A stretch of DNA of 64,000 nucleotides, from the NCBI GenBank assembly GCA_963978545.1, contig OZ021731.1:54051242-54115241 (forward strand). Reading direction: 5' to 3'. The notes beneath the pieces are model-generated. The model had not been told where the DNA came from and did not search any database. It worked only from the letters and a program-made list of their open reading frames with translations. This DNA is from Linyphia triangularis (Eukaryota > Arthropoda > Arachnida > Araneae > Linyphiidae). The position numbers and the translations under genes are program-made. Within the stretch, counting starts at the first letter, position 1, and each line of letters starts with the position of its first letter. Positions 1-13,722 of the stretch are shown here, in pieces.

Positions 1-3000
1 TAAACTTCTTTAAAAAGTTTCGTGGTAGTAAGCCAATAATAGTAGAAATAGTATTAGTTTTAGATAACGTTAAATAGTCCCTATCTTTCTTTTAGTTTAA
101 ATTATCGTAATGATTTAGTTATAGTAAAAATGTATAAATAGGTACATGTGGATGCAATTTATGGATCAAATTTGGAAATGTACATTTCAAGAATCAGATC
201 ATTTTAAATTACTTTATTGATATTACATGTTCTGAACCATGAAATGTTAAGCAATAGTTACATGAATTATTTCGAATTTAATGTTTTTTTTTTAAATAGT
301 AATTTTTATTGATTAAGGAAGAGATACATTTGAAAACTATTTTTTAATTCTATGCTCTTTTTAAAAACGTGTTGTAAAATTTTATTGATTGAAGAAAAAT
401 TGTTCCAAAAAGTATTTTGATGGTATAAGTTTTATCGAATTACTTTATTGCTTAGTGTACAATGAAATTGAAATCGATGTATTACAATGTTTTAGTTTGG
501 ATGTGCTACACACTTAGTTAAAAAAAAATCGTGTGATATTAATTTTAGTAGCTTTTGAACATCCTTAATTTCAAAAAAAAATTATAATCAAAAAGTTATA
601 AATTTTAGATAAAAAAAAACATCATGCTTTGATGTAAAACTACCTTCTGGAGATAGTTTAAATTTTCATATTCACGATTTATAAGTCGCAATTAAGTTTA
701 TGTTTTGTGAATTTTTTACATCATTTAATGACAATGTATTCAAATTGGGATACATTGCAATTTTAGTGTTAAATATGCGTATTTAGAGGACATTATGACT
801 TATGAAAAAAAAATCCTGACTATGTAACCTGTAAATGACTTTTCCTTTTAATTTTTGATAAATTTATAACTTGAATGAACTATCTCTAATAACGTTTAAA
901 ATACAATTCTGTATAAAATACATACAAATACAAGGGATTTTCAAATTAAATACTTTAAGAATTTATGTGGTTCCACTTAAGTCAAATATATAAATTATCA
1001 GTAGTAACATAAATTGTATTACCTTTAAATAAAAATATTTTGGGAGGATCTAAAAATGTCTCTTATGGAGTTTCAATAATATTCGTCTTGTCAAAATTGA
1101 AATACATATTTTCTCGTGAGTTTTCTAGCACAAGAGTACTTCTACAAAATCCTTTCATTATGTAGTGTAGTCTAATGCTTTCGAAAAATACTTCCAGTAT
1201 GCATGAAAATGTAACTCTAAAGGATTAGAAGTTGCTTTTTTTTTTTCTTTTTTTTTTCTTTCTTCTTTTTTTTTTTTTTTCTATGATGTCTATCTTAAAG
1301 ACTTCTATGGTGTTTTTCTTATATGCATATTGATGGTTATTTCAGTAGTAGGATACACCTATCTCCGATTGGAAACTATAATTTTTGATACTAAAAAGAA
1401 AATTCATTTTAGTACAATGGCTCATTATTCTGGTGACTGCCAACATTGCTTTCTTTATTTCTATTTTTGTAATGAATCTATCTTACTGAAAATAGACTGC
1501 AAAGTTTTTATTCATCAACTTTATTTAGATCTTATTATTTGATAGACTATATTTTTTATTATTTCTTAAATAATGAGTTTTAAATTTTTTCTTAATTCAT
1601 AAACTGCCAAATTTGAAATAAACATTATTTTATTTCTATATACTACTAGTTTACAAAATATCGAAGCAAGTTCGGTGAACTAAAATGTCTCTACTTGACA
1701 CAAAAGAGATTGCATGGATATTTATACTCTCTTGTTGCTTCTGTTATGGCTTTATGTGTGTGATTTATAGTTTTCTGTATCCATATAATATTTAATATTG
1801 TTATAAATTTGTTTCATATTTTTATATTTTGTTGCGTTGTAGATTTTTTCTGTGTCTATATAATATTTAGTATGAATGCATATACTTTCGTCCTTTGAGA
1901 TTATAGGGTTATTTGAGGTTCTGTTGTGATGGTATTACTTATGTATGGTATGAAGATAAAATATACATATTAAATTAAAACACAGCTCTCACCCAGATTT
2001 AAACTTGCTAGCGACCTATTTTTACCTTAAATACGAAACAACTTTAATATTGAATTTCAATCCTTTTAAACTGTTGCTTGTGGGTTTATGTAGTGACTTT
2101 CTTTATACCGACATAATTCCTAGGATGAAAAACTTTTTAAAGTCTGCAAGCACACAAGTTTATAATTACTAATAAATAATTTATCAAAATATGTTGATAA
2201 CTCTACATTAAATTTCTCCGTTAAATATTGTGAGATAATTTATAATTGACTTACTCAAATATCAGAAGAAAGTGTTAGTTAAAAAAAATACACAGTTTAA
2301 ATTTATATGCGTGTAAAATTCTTAGAAAGAGAAAATCATTTAAAAAGGATATAACGCTTCAAAGTTCTTTAAAACTGTTCTTACAATGACCAATTTCCAA
2401 AAGAAATAGTTTTATGGAGGAAAAAAGTTCCGTTATAGGAAAAAGAAATCTCTCAGTTGGACTCAGCTTAAATCCATTCATGGTTGGATTTCCTTGCTGC
2501 TATTAGCAGCTGTTGCTCCCTAATGAGAAGTGTTTTCCAAGAAAGTGAAGTTTTCCGACTATTTGTCGCCGATTTCTTCTTCTTTTGTTTCTACTATGTG
2601 CATTTTTTGAGATCATGTCAACTGTGCAGTATTTATAGAAGTAAGAAAACAATTATATGAGTCGCACAATTTAAAACAAGTTTTAATGATAATTGAATTA
2701 CTTTGGGAAGGTTTTAAATAGTTTATCAGCCTTAAAATAACTTGAAGTTGAGAAATATATTGAAAGATAAGACGTGAGGGCTGGAAAAATGTTATTATTT
2801 GAGGCATTAGATGAGTTAATAAAAATTTAGTTAGTATTATATAGTGCTTACTTATTCAAATATGTACAGATGTAAATTATTTAATGAATCTTGAAAAATT
2901 TATACTTGGAAAAATTTGAATACGTAAGTACTATGTAGTACTTATGAATTTAAATATGCGCAAATATGAATTTTTCAAGGAGTTAGATTTTAACGTACAT

Positions 3001-3594
3001 TATTTGGAAATTTGGAAATAATAAATTTACTTTTACCTTACAGCAAGAGCTAATAATATCAGTATATTGAATTTGGAGAACAAAAAATAAAGAATAATGA
3101 AAATGTTACATTTACGTCTTTGATAAATCATTACCAAGACTCATAAAAAATAAGAAAAAAAAAGCACTTTAACTTTTGATGTTATTGAATAAAAATTTCA
3201 AATCAAAACTCTCCAACTTATTCAGCTCCTCAAAACACATTTTGAAAGTATTAAAAGACATTTGAAGGCACATTTCAATTGTGTTTACACATTTTAAAAG
3301 TTAAGTCACATTTGAAAGTGCTTATTTACTGTTACCTATCCAATGTACACAATATGTACTCAGATTTTCACAAAATTATGAATCCATTTTCAAAAAGTTT
3401 TTTAGAAGATTGTAAACTGGGTTATTTACAATTAAAAATTATAAACCTCGCAACATTTACTGGCAAAGAGTTATGATTTTACTTTTATACTGTAACATTA
3501 CTTCTTTTTTGTTCTATTTAGCAACTAAAACAATCATATATCCATAACTATCCATACTCACTTCACTAGCTTCTATCAACGCCATGGAAGTGAG
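1..3594. other. AT-rich non-coding stretch, no gene seen
   Basis: I see no convincing exon, RNA gene or transposon in this stretch. Open frames are short and have no domain, signal peptide or splice context. The only marked structure is a polypyrimidine tract of almost pure T with a few C at about 1233-1282. Confidence 0.6.
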
Positions 3595-4165
3595 TAACAA
3601 GTTGATGTTGTTGTTTTTAATCTCCAACCCAGTCTGATGGAGTCAGACCAGGTCAAGGAATCCGTTGACATTTAAAAAGTCTATGACAAGAAGGGGAGAA
3701 AAATAAATTTCCTCCCAAAGGTGACCCAAACATTCCAGGATGTGTAAAGCTGGGGCCTGGTGTTGGTGGCACTTTGGTCAAAGTGTGAAATTTTTCTTGC
3801 CTTTAGAGAAGGTAAGACATTTAAGATGGCCACTGGCTAGGCATGAGAGGCTGGAAGATGATTTTCTGTCACATGTGAGGGCTAAAGGAAGATCCGGCTT
3901 AGTACCTCTATACCAGTGGGGAGTGGGGAGATGGGGGGGAAGGGTCAGCCAAATTTTCATATTTCTGGATTTAATCCGAGAGTAAAGTTCCAGGTAAGGG
4001 AGCTCTGAAGAAGAAGGGGTAGGGTGGTTGCAACCCTGCGAGTTTGTCTACCGATTCATTTCCGTAAAGATCTACATGGGAAGGAATCCACTGGAGGTGG
4101 ATATTATGTTGAAGGGAAATCCTGGAATGTCCTGATTATCCAGTCTTCGGACTCACAGAAGTGAC
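3595..4165 (-). pseudogene. Decayed 3' end of a non-LTR retrotransposon (LINE) with RNase H
   Basis: Read on the minus strand, 4120-4040 gives an RNase H C-terminal motif, QWIPSHVDLYGNESVDKLA, with the histidine and the GNE of that family. Further downstream in shifted frames come WYRG, SGHLKCLTF and a C-x2-C-H-x-H tail ending in DFLNVNG-LDLV, as at the end of arthropod LINE ORF2 proteins. Frames change several times and the reverse transcriptase is missing, so this is a dead 5'-truncated copy. It ends near 3600 in a short CAA-rich tail. It is more GC-rich than its surroundings. I-like clade is my guess from RNase H lying after the RT; the clade is not certain. Confidence 0.75.
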
Positions 4166-7100
4166 GCATTTCCTCGTTATAAATCAGTTGAATAACAAGT
4201 AAAGGTTGAGTAACAAGTATTTTTCTTATTCCTCTAGAAACAGCTAAATAGCATTCAGATGCTGCTACAGACTAAAAGAGAAATGTTCTGAAATAACACC
4301 AGTGTTTCCATAATGTTATAATCAGGTGAAAAATTATGCTTTAATACCTTAAAAAGGGTTATAAACTCCAAAGATGATTAATGAAAATTAAAACTAGTAA
4401 AATCACATTAGTACAATTTATTTAAATATTGGTTCCCGTTTTGAAAGTCTTATTCAAACTACCAAGACCGATAGCTTAAATCGATTTATATTTAAATGCT
4501 TGCTTTATCTACATCCAATTCATTTATGAACTCTCATGAGGATGATAGTTTTCCAATACCTTTATAAAAATAAGTATATCGCTTAAATCAGCATATTCAA
4601 CGTATTTTTAAATGTCACGGGGGCACAAATTCATTAATGAAAGCATTTGGAGACGAATATAAACTTTATTTTGAACTTTATGGATAAGATAATCGGAAAT
4701 AATAAGGTAGAATTGTATATTGCTTGATTTGATAAGAAATTTTATTGAAACAATACGTACTATAATGATAAATGACTACTGTATTGAATACAAATTAACA
4801 GATGATATAAATATTTGAGTTTTTATTTAGCGAAATGGTAGAAAGTGTTAAATTTAAAAACGTCTCCGATATGTTTACAGTTTCAATATATTAATGTTGT
4901 CATAAATCATAACATTTTCTAAAATTGTAATGCTTAGTTAATTAAAATATGTTATGTATTGTAAGAGGATTAATCTATTCAGCTAAATTTTAGATACTTG
5001 GTATTTTTCATTTTTCTCAAAACATTTATTGGATAATATGCTTTCTTGTGCATTTTTTGTGAAGTATTAACAGCTATGTTAGCTATTTTAATAATCAGTT
5101 TCCTCTCATTTTGTATTTTTCTAATTAAACTTAAAATATTTTTGTGCCCTAAAATCGACATCAGTGTAAACAGTTTCATAATTAAAATTATTTGCAATAC
5201 CAGAGTTTTACACCAGCATCAATTTAATCATCAAATAAAATTAAAATATATAAAAACTATTATTGCAAAGCCATATTGTGGTGTAAAAGAAAAGAATAAA
5301 GAGTATTTTCATCGTCTTCCATTTCAATTGTACGCACATTCATTTTTAAAACCAACTACTAACTCTCATATCATTAAGTGCATTTGGCAGTAATGTTGGA
5401 GATATTATGCTTAATCGATAACTTCAACTGAAAGAGATGAATGAATGTAATGGATAGAATAAATGCTATAGTAATAAATCTTCTTCACCTTAAGTATGCA
5501 TTTCCCCTTAGAAATGCAAGAATTTCTTTGTTAAATTTTTGTAAAAGTAAATATCGATAATAATATTTCATAAAAAAAAAATTAAAAAAAAGTTATTCTG
5601 TAACGTGTGTTTAATAAATAAGACTACAAATTAAAAATAACAGCAGAACATTAAAAATATTGAGTTAAATTTGTCATTGATATTTTTATATTGTTAGCTA
5701 TTATATATAATGTATAATGATTGACGCTGAATAATTTTTGTATCATAGAATATTACTGATATCTTTAATGTGACTACACAACATTCATATATTGTAAATC
5801 TATAATGCATCTGCATACTAGTTATGATCATTGAATTAAAACTATATTTTACAAAGATTATGCTTTTTTGCATGTTATGGAACATGTTGACGTCGATAAA
5901 TATTAGCTGGTGTTATTATTTAGCAAATTATCTTTTAATATGGGATATTATAAAGTTGTTGTAGTTTTACTATATTCGGGATTCAAGATATTAATTGCTA
6001 AATTATTGTTTCTAAAGGCCGTGTTCCGTTTTTAAGGTAAACATTGTTTTTTAAACTTGAATTATATACAGTTAATACTATAGTTATAACTCTGCTTCAT
6101 CTTAAATAACGATTTCATAGAACTAAATAATATTCATATATCTCTATCATCATATCATTTTAAATACTCTATCTAGAACTAATAGAATATGTTTAAATTG
6201 TTAAATTTATCTTGTCTGTTTATTTTCCTAAAAAAAATCATCTTTAAAATACTTAAAAACAAATTAAAAGGGCACTCCCTCAAGTGCAAAACATACATCT
6301 CAAATTACTCAAAATATTTTTTAAACAGTAATAAACACTGATTGAATCCACTAGCATAAATTCCACTTGAAGGAATGGTTAAACAAGTAGCTCCTAGAAA
6401 GCAATTAAATCTTGATTTGGTTAACAGTTATTTTAGTTAAATATACTATAAGGAATTAAAGTTTTCATGAATCCTTGCATATTTAATTTCCAGAGTTTAC
6501 TTTTGTGCAAGGGTATTATTGAACGAGTCCCCCAAACTTTCTCCTCGAAATCTCTGTACTTATTTATAGCTAATAAAATTAAAATACATGGCGAACTGAA
6601 ATAAATCATGCATAATCGCAAATTAAATATCTTTTGTAGCATGACACATAGCCACTTGATAAATATTAATGGTAAAGTTTTTTAATAAAAATTTTATTTT
6701 AGTAAATTTGTATAAAAATAAATAAATTTTGAGGATTACAATTTATAAAGTTAAAAGTATTATTAAAATTGGAAGCGATGAATAGATAACATTATAATTA
6801 AAAAAATTAATTTCTTTAGTCTTTTAAATGTAACGTATTGATATTTAAGATTTATTTAATTATCTGATTATATCACTATGATACTTAAGATTTCTTTGCT
6901 TTTAAATTATTTCACAACAAAGAGCATTAGATTTATGGCTACTATAACTTGTTAAGTTTCTAAATAAACTTTTTACTAATGCAAATTAAGAAACTAACAA
7001 TTTTTCAACTTGAAACGTAATAATTACTGTTAAACTAAATTTTAATTACAAATCTCAAACTATAAATCTCATGATATTTCATCGCTATTAAGGATAAAAA

Positions 7101-8125
7101 AAACTATAATACAAAGAACCAACAATAAATCCCATTTCATAAAACATGTCGTGATAATTATCCTTCAAAGAAAAGTATGCTGTAAACAAAGCGTTAATAA
7201 TACCCCGTTTTCTCATTAGTGTATGAGAAAAGTTTCCAAGTAATTACTTCTATCATTAAGTTTGGAAATAAAGAATGGGGACACTGGTGACTGCATGAGA
7301 TAAAGAGAGTTGGTATCGATTAAGAAAAATGAGATTTGATGGTAATTGTTAAGATTTTCCAATATTATTAACGATAAATTGCTGTGTTTGTATAAACTTA
7401 AGGTATGATTATTCAAATTTTTAATGTTTTTGAATAAGTGATTTTTTTTTTCTCTTTAATATCCGCCTGTATTATTGTGTAAAGACTTGAAACAATTTAA
7501 ATATAAAAAATGAGACACGCTGTCTCCTGGTATTTTTACAGTATTTTTCGCTGGATAATATAGTAATTCCGAACCTTTTTGTCTTTTAATCTTTCGTTTC
7601 TGATGAGGGATTATAAAATAGTTTAGGAACCATCAGTTGTAATTTTCAGATGTGAAAAGTGCTGGGTAAATTTCGTGCAACATTAAAAATGATATCATTT
7701 TATATAGGAAAGGTAGCCTATTGATGAATGATATCTGGTAGTATTTTTTCACTGATTTCTATCTACAACCTCTAGTTATCTTATCAGTTCTGCTCTCAAC
7801 CTGATCAAGACAATTGTATTATGCTCCCCACCCCCCATCATTCTTTCTTATAGTAGGTTGCCCATGTTTACAAACAAATTTTAACTAGTTTAAGAGAAGT
7901 TTCCAATATGCAGTCTTTTTTCAACTTCAAGTCAACTACCAAGCATGCACTAACTAGAAGTTCCAGTTAGATATCACTGTAGTTTTACAGTATTTGAGAG
8001 AATCAATTTGAGACAGTATCTTGTTGTGTGTTTATTAACTTTTAATGTTTCAAATCAGCAATAAAATATAAATGTTCTTCGTTTTTATCATTAAATCTTT
8101 TATATGAACTTCTATTTTGTATGTT
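4166..8125. other. AT-rich non-coding stretch, no gene seen
   Basis: No supported gene, RNA or transposon was recognised. The longest open frame (115 codons at 5046-5393, plus) has the composition expected of translated AT-rich DNA, with no domain or splice context. Confidence 0.55.
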
Positions 8126-8127
8126 TG

Positions 8128-8330
8128 TCAAAGGCCAAATCTGCGGAGACCTAATTAAGCACCTTGCCGTCATCCAATCAGGCTGAAACATGCCAGATAT
8201 ATTTCATGACAATGCGATCTATCAAATTTTGGCGGCTGTCACTGTCATTATAAAGTCGCTGTTATGGAATACTAATAAACCAACTTGCCGTCATCCAATC
8301 GCGCTAAAATAGCATTTAATCGATCATTGA
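8128..8330 (+). repeat. Diverged dispersed repeat (partner at 59.5 kb)
   Basis: The segment around CATCCAATCAGGCTGAAAC, followed by a CCAGATATA and TCAAATTTTGGC stretch, matches in order a segment at about 59,575-59,690 (CATCCAATCAAGCTAAAAC, GCAGATATA, TCAAAGTTTTG). A shorter third piece with CATCCAATCGCGCTAAAA lies at about 8291. It is an unclassified interspersed repeat with no coding capacity. Confidence 0.5.
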
Positions 8331-8939
8331 AGAAACTCTTTTCTGTTCCCAAAATTGTTTTACTAAATAAGTAATAAAATATTTTTTTTTTATTTTTTTT
8401 TTTTTTCAGAATAAATAAAATATATTTGGACGTGAGTGCATAAATTCGCATTCCTTTTTAATGAATAAAATTTCGAAAAGTAGTTTACCTGATATTTTGC
8501 TAATAGAGATGTTTTTACTATTTAAAATTAGATGCTAACACCAAGCTCACGCTGACAACAGAAACGGAGCTTTGTTAATGAATATAAAAATTGGCGATGT
8601 ATATAAAGAATTTATATTAAAAACTTTGTTTTATGGGTTATATTATTTCTCGTTCGAATAAGAAACATTTAATTGCATTTTCCAACCACGTTGCATGTAC
8701 ACTTATTGAACAGGCGACGGTACAAACAATTTTTAGTTGGAATGTCTTAGGGTAAAAAATAAAATAATCACTTTTGTTTAGTTGAAAATTCAAGTTTACT
8801 CATTCAAAGTGTTTGATTACAAATGTTACTAGTTGTTAAAATTTCATTTGAAAAACGTTATAAGGCCCATTCAAAATATTTTAATCCGCATCCGTTGAGG
8901 ATAGAATACGGATTAAAAAAAAATTACCACTAAAGTTTA

Positions 8940-9120
8940 GGCCAACCAAACGGTATAGTGGTTAGCGTGCTAGCTTCTAGACCGTGAGGTTGCGGGTTCG
9001 AGTCCCGTGTTAGGCATGAGTGTTTGTAAATGTATATTGGCTTGTCTAATGTCGAATGTTTCGGCGCATTATAGCCCTCTTGTTGCTGACGGCGTCAGAT
9101 AATCTGAAAACAACCAACCC
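8940..9120 (+). mobile_element. tRNA-derived SINE, family A, copy 1
   Basis: The 5' part has RNA polymerase III A-box-like (GGTATAGTGGTTAGCGTGC) and B-box (GGTTCGAGTCC) sequences, as in a tRNA-Glu/Asp-like head. A ~100-bp unrelated body follows, ending in an AACC-type tail. It is flanked by an 11-12 bp direct repeat, ACTAAAGTTTA, at 8929-8939 and 9121-9131, the mark of LINE-driven insertion. A second copy in reverse orientation lies at 63,803-63,987. The anticodon arm does not fold well, so it is not a functional tRNA gene. Confidence 0.85.
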
Positions 9121-9131
9121 ACTAAAGTTTA

Positions 9132-10300
9132 TGTTTATAATGATATCAATCTGATTACTGCTTATTTTCAAATTTGTACTTGAACATTTTAACACATTCT
9201 TCTTTATAAACAGTTTTAAAAACTGGCAACAACTTTTTAAAACTTCTAGCAAGGATATATGTCACTTTTTTATGCGTGCGTTTATAATTTATCCAGTTTT
9301 TAAATAGTAATAAACCGCAAAGATAATTTCAATGTGTTACCAAATAATAACTAAATTATTCGTTTAAAAACAAATTAAGAGCCGTATTATGAGAAATCTG
9401 ATTAAAATAGTACTTATTAAAATATTTATTTATGTATAAAACTCTATTAAGATTATTATAAATTAAAAAACTTATAACATTATTCAAAATAATATACACA
9501 CAATTTAAAATCATTTATAGAATTAAATATTCTGTCTTAAGTGATTTTAGTTGGTCTAACTCCCTTATTTAAAGAGAATAGCTATAATCATTTAAAGACG
9601 TATTCCTTTTTTTCTTCCAAAATAACAAAGAGATTTAAATACATTCGCGGAATATCGTTGAGAAAATACGCTTGAAACTGTTCATAAACCAAATTTACTT
9701 TCGAAACAAACTCTTTTGAAGTCTACTATATTCAGAACTTAAAATTAGATAAATCTTTTTAATAGCATATGCTTAACATTTTGTTAAAAATTTCCTTATG
9801 AAAGGCATCCTACAACAATATTTTCAAAAGTAAATGCACTCTTAATGTATTACGTACTTTTATAAATAAGGTTACTTTATGCTTAGGATGGTATAAAACT
9901 ATCACAAACTGGCATAAATCTTGTTTAGAGAAGCCAACAAAAAAAAAGCTTTACTCGGATATAGTTCTTACTAAGGCTATTAACTAGGGTTACGTCGGTA
10001 AGGGATTACGGCTAAATGGATTCTACTCTTACGAAATTACCAAGCAAGGTTTTTCGGAACAGAGTTGTGCGTGTGTAATTTTTGGCGGAAGTCCTTAAGA
10101 TATGTTGGGTTTTTTTTCTATCAATATTTCCTAATTAGAAAGTTGTAAGGCGTCCGTTGAAAAATCAGGAATATTATTTACAAGAAATATTTATTAAAAA
10201 TTCAATTTTTCTTTTACTATTGGCCAAATGAAAATTATTTCTGATTTACATATAAATAAAATGGTAAAGAAATATTTTTTTTTTTATTTTTTTTTATTTT
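9132..10300. other. AT-rich non-coding stretch, no gene seen
   Basis: No gene, RNA or recognisable transposon. T-rich runs occur at about 10,276-10,306. Confidence 0.55.
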
Positions 10301-10309
10301 TTTTTTTGC

Positions 10310-10722
10310 ATCTTCAGGATGTTAACAAAAAAAATTCCTCAACTCAATTCCATTCGCCGAAGTTGAACCTTTAATTATAACTGTGAAAAATAATTAAGTT
10401 GAAATTGAAATTTTCCTTACGTAATTTTGTGCATGTGAGCATAACTCTTATAGAAATATCTTCAGAATCTTATAAAAAACCATTTTTTTCCTCAACACAA
10501 TTCCATCCTCCACTGTTGACACTTTCATTACATCTGTGAAAAAAAATTATATTAAAATTGAAACATTTATCTGAGAACAAAGTTCATAACAATCTAATCT
10601 TTATATCTCATGAACTGAAATAAATTAAAAGATGCACGCGCATCAATTAATTTATACAGCAATTTGATTCCCATATCTCGTGATCAAAAGTAAATAGAAA
10701 GATGCACGCGCATCAATTAATA
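10310..10722 (+). repeat. Diverged tandem duplications upstream of the Helitron
   Basis: Two ~150-bp units beginning CTCAACTCAATTCCATTC (about 10,338) and CTCAACACAATTCCATCC (about 10,492) share their order, including a TGTGAAAAA stretch. They are followed by two ~70-bp units each ending in GATGCACGCGCATCAATTAA (about 10,633 and 10,701). The second unit ends exactly where the Helitron begins. It may be older repeat DNA into which the Helitron inserted. Confidence 0.55.
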
Positions 10723-12346
10723 TCTCTCTATATATAAGGCAAAGCCCTCACTCATTCTCTGGCTCACTCACTCATCACTAATTCTCCCACTTCCCACATA
10801 GTCACAACTCAGAAAATCGGCACAAATATCAACAATGGTAAAAATAGAAAAAGTAAGCTATTCCGATCTCGATTAACCCACTTTAAGGGCTCGAAAAGGG
10901 GTTAAACGTTCCAAACGAGGGACATTCGAATATCATACTTCCCATTTGGTCACAACTCTAAAAATTGGTACAAATATTAACAATGGTAAACATAGAAAAA
11001 GTAAGCTATTCCGATCTCGATTAACCCACTTTAAGGGCCCGAAAAGGGGTTAAACGTTCCAAACGATTGATATTCGAATGTCCCACTTCCGACATGGTCA
11101 CAATTTTGAAAATTGGTCAAAATACCAACAATGGTAAACATAGAAAAACTATGATATTCCGATCTCGATTAACCCACTTTAAGGGCTCGAAAAAGGGTTA
11201 AACATTCCAAACGATTGATATTCGAATGTCCCACTTCTCATTTCGTCACAACTCTAAAAATTGGTGCGAATATCAATAAAGACAAACGAAGAAAAGTAAG
11301 CTATTCCGATCTCGATTAACCCACTTTAAGAGGTCAAAAAGGGATTAAACGTTCCAAACGCGAGATATATTCGAATGTCCTACTTCTCATATTGTCACAA
11401 CTCTGAAAACTGGTGTGATTATCAATAAAGACAAACGCAGAAAAAGTAAACTATTCCGATCTCTGGTGGATCAAGGGGTGGAAAAGGGGTTAAACGTTCC
11501 AAACGAGGAATATTCGATTGTACCACTTCCCATATGGTCATAACTCTAAAAATTGGTAAAAATATCAACAAAGACAAACATAGAAAAGTTAAGCTATTCC
11601 GAGCTTGATTAACCCACTTTAAGGGGTGGAAAAGGGGTTAAACATTCCAAACTCGAATATCCCACTTCCCATATAGTCATAACTCTGAAAATTGGTAGGA
11701 ATGTCAAAAAGATAAACGTAGAAAAAGTAAGCCATTCCGATCTCGATTAACCCACTTAAGGTTTGTAAAAGGCGTTAAACATTCCCAACTAGGGGTATTC
11801 GAATGTCCCACTTCCCATTTGATAACAACTCGTAAAATTGGTACAAATGTCAAAAAAGATTAAACATAGAAAAAGTAAGCTATTCCGTTATCGATTAACC
11901 AACTTTAAGGGGTCGAAAAGGGGTTAAATGTTCCAAACGAGGGATATCCGAATGTTCCTCTTCCAATGTAGTCAAATTTCTGATATTTGGTGCAAATGTT
12001 AAAAAAATAAGTCATTCCAATATCGATTAACGATTTTTTAAGGAATGAAAAGTCGACGCAACATTGAAACTATACGAGGATTAACTTAATGTCTCAATTC
12101 CAATACAGCTACTACTTTGAAGTTTAGAAATAAGAGCAAACATAAACACAATAAACTATTTTAATTTACTATTCACAATTATAGATTTCGTTTAAAATGT
12201 CAACAAAGGAAAGTTCCTATTTTGATAAATCAATTTGTCGGGATCGAAATGGGAGCAAACGTCTGAAGTGTAGAATACATGAATGTCTTTTGATCGCTAA
12301 AACGCTAATGGTAAAATTTCGTAGCGCAGCACGGGTATTCAGCTAG
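10723..12346 (+). mobile_element. Non-autonomous Helitron (copy 1)
   Basis: It begins TCTCTCTATATATAAGGC after a host A and ends in CTAG before a host T, the A|TC...CTRR|T signature of Helitrons. The last ~35 bp (AATTTCGTAGCGCAGCACGG then GTATTCAGCTAG) closely match the 3' end of the reverse-oriented copy at 40,590-41,827, which defines the 3' boundary. No Rep/helicase is encoded, so it would depend on an autonomous partner outside the window. Nearly all the interior is a ~148-bp tandem array. The 5' end is less certain than the 3' end. Confidence 0.75.
10800..12060 (+). repeat. ~148-bp minisatellite array inside the Helitron
   Basis: The motif ATTCCGATCTCGATTAACCC recurs, with mutations, with TTCC at about 10,861, 11,009, 11,157, 11,304, 11,454, 11,597, 11,735, 11,883 and 12,015. 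Spacing is 148, 148, 147, 150, 143, 138, 148 and 132 bp. Each unit also carries a GGGGTTAAACGTTCCAAACG block and a CCCACTTCCCAT block. Copies diverge and shorten towards the 3' end. Confidence 0.9.
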
Positions 12347-12347
12347 T

Positions 12348-13500
12348 CAATTATATAGGCTCCATCTTACAGTGTTACAGAATTGGTAGTGAATCAGTAA
12401 TCAAGGTAACTCTTATAGGGATGTAATATGCTTTCTTTTTTTCTTTTTTTACTATAAGGAAATATGAAAATAGGTTTATTTTCATGTGTGGTTAGATGCA
12501 TTTTTATTTAAGTTAGTTAATGAAGTTAACTAAAACTTTGAAATTTACCTGGTACATCTTTTGCAGTAGTAATCTTCTTTTGTATGAATAAACTATATGT
12601 TAAGTTATAAACTTTCAAAATAAACTGAAATATATTTTTAATTATAATCATTCGTTGATAGCATATCAGACCATAAGGTCACAATATGTCTCTCGCCACG
12701 TAAATCTTTGATCATTTTAATTTTAAATAAATAACATAAATATATATATATAAATATATATATATCCAAGAATGTTTCTTTCCTATGCATCCATACGTAT
12801 AGATTTTCCTCTAGACAAGAATTTTTACTAATTTTTTCTCTAGACAAGAATTATAAATTACAAAAATATTTGCTGCAAAATGTGTACGAAATTAAGTTTT
12901 TTTTATATATATATAATCGAAACAAGCATTCTAAATCTCTGCTGCTATCACAAATAAAAGAATTTAATGGATAACTTTTGCCATAGGTTATTTTACAGAA
13001 ATTTCATTGACATATGCGCCCCATATAAAAAATTAAAAAGCAGCGAAATATTGCAATAGACATAAAATAACTGAAGACCCAAGGGGAAAGATCTGTTCAA
13101 ATCCCCTCTTTGTGAAAAAATAGCTGAAAGTTTTCTCTATCTATTGGGACCTAAACACTTTTAAGTGATGGGAGGATTTCATGGAGAAAAAACAGTTCGA
13201 GATATAATTCATGGAAAAGATTTAAAAAATACTTACTACCTGTAAATGAAAGTTTCTCATAATCTTTTTCAAGTGACTTCACACATTTTTCCTCTATTGT
13301 CTTTGACTCGTATGGGAAAATATAGTAGTAATATATAGATAGATAATATAGTAGTACTATATATATAATATATACAGAAGCAACATTTTTGTATAAAAAA
13401 AGCAAAGATAAAAATTATATTAACTTCCCCGTTCAGAATACTCAAGCCTTTACATTTGCAGAATCGTATACATTTGAGTTATATTGCATATGCGAAACTT
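12348..13500. other. AT-rich non-coding stretch with TA microsatellites
   Basis: No gene seen. Short TA-rich runs lie at about 12,738-12,766, 12,905-12,916 and 13,318-13,375. Confidence 0.55.
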
Positions 13501-13504
13501 TATC

Positions 13505-13722
13505 TAAATTTGTTGGAATAGTAACAAAATCAAATTTTGTTCATATGGAATTGTGAATTTTATATCTGATGCAATGCTTATTGAATTTTGACCTATAAAT
13601 AGGTAAAATATAAACTATATTTTACCTATTAACAGATCAAAATTAAATATGAATTGCACCAAATAAAACTTACGATTCCGTATAAACTAAATTTGATTCT
13701 GTATATTTCAACAAATTCTCAT
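13505..13722. repeat. Long imperfect palindrome (foldback/MITE-like), first of two
   Basis: The centre is perfect: 13,598-13,612 pairs with 13,616-13,630 (15 bp, arm AATAGGTAAAATATA, 3-nt loop). Pairing continues imperfectly outward for ~100 bp per arm: CAAAATCAAATTTTG on the left faces the complement of CTAAATTTGATTCTG on the right, and AAATTTGTTGGAAT faces the complement of ATTTCAACAAATT. It has no coding capacity. I could not fix target duplications. Confidence 0.75.

Noticed and set aside
8940..9015. A functional tRNA gene with good A and B boxes
   Set aside because: The anticodon arm and acceptor stem do not pair, a second copy with the same body and tail exists, and target duplications flank it. 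It is a SINE.
10800..12060. Tandem array considered as a CRISPR-like array or centromeric satellite
   Set aside because: The whole ~148-bp unit repeats with no constant/variable alternation, and it is bounded by Helitron ends.
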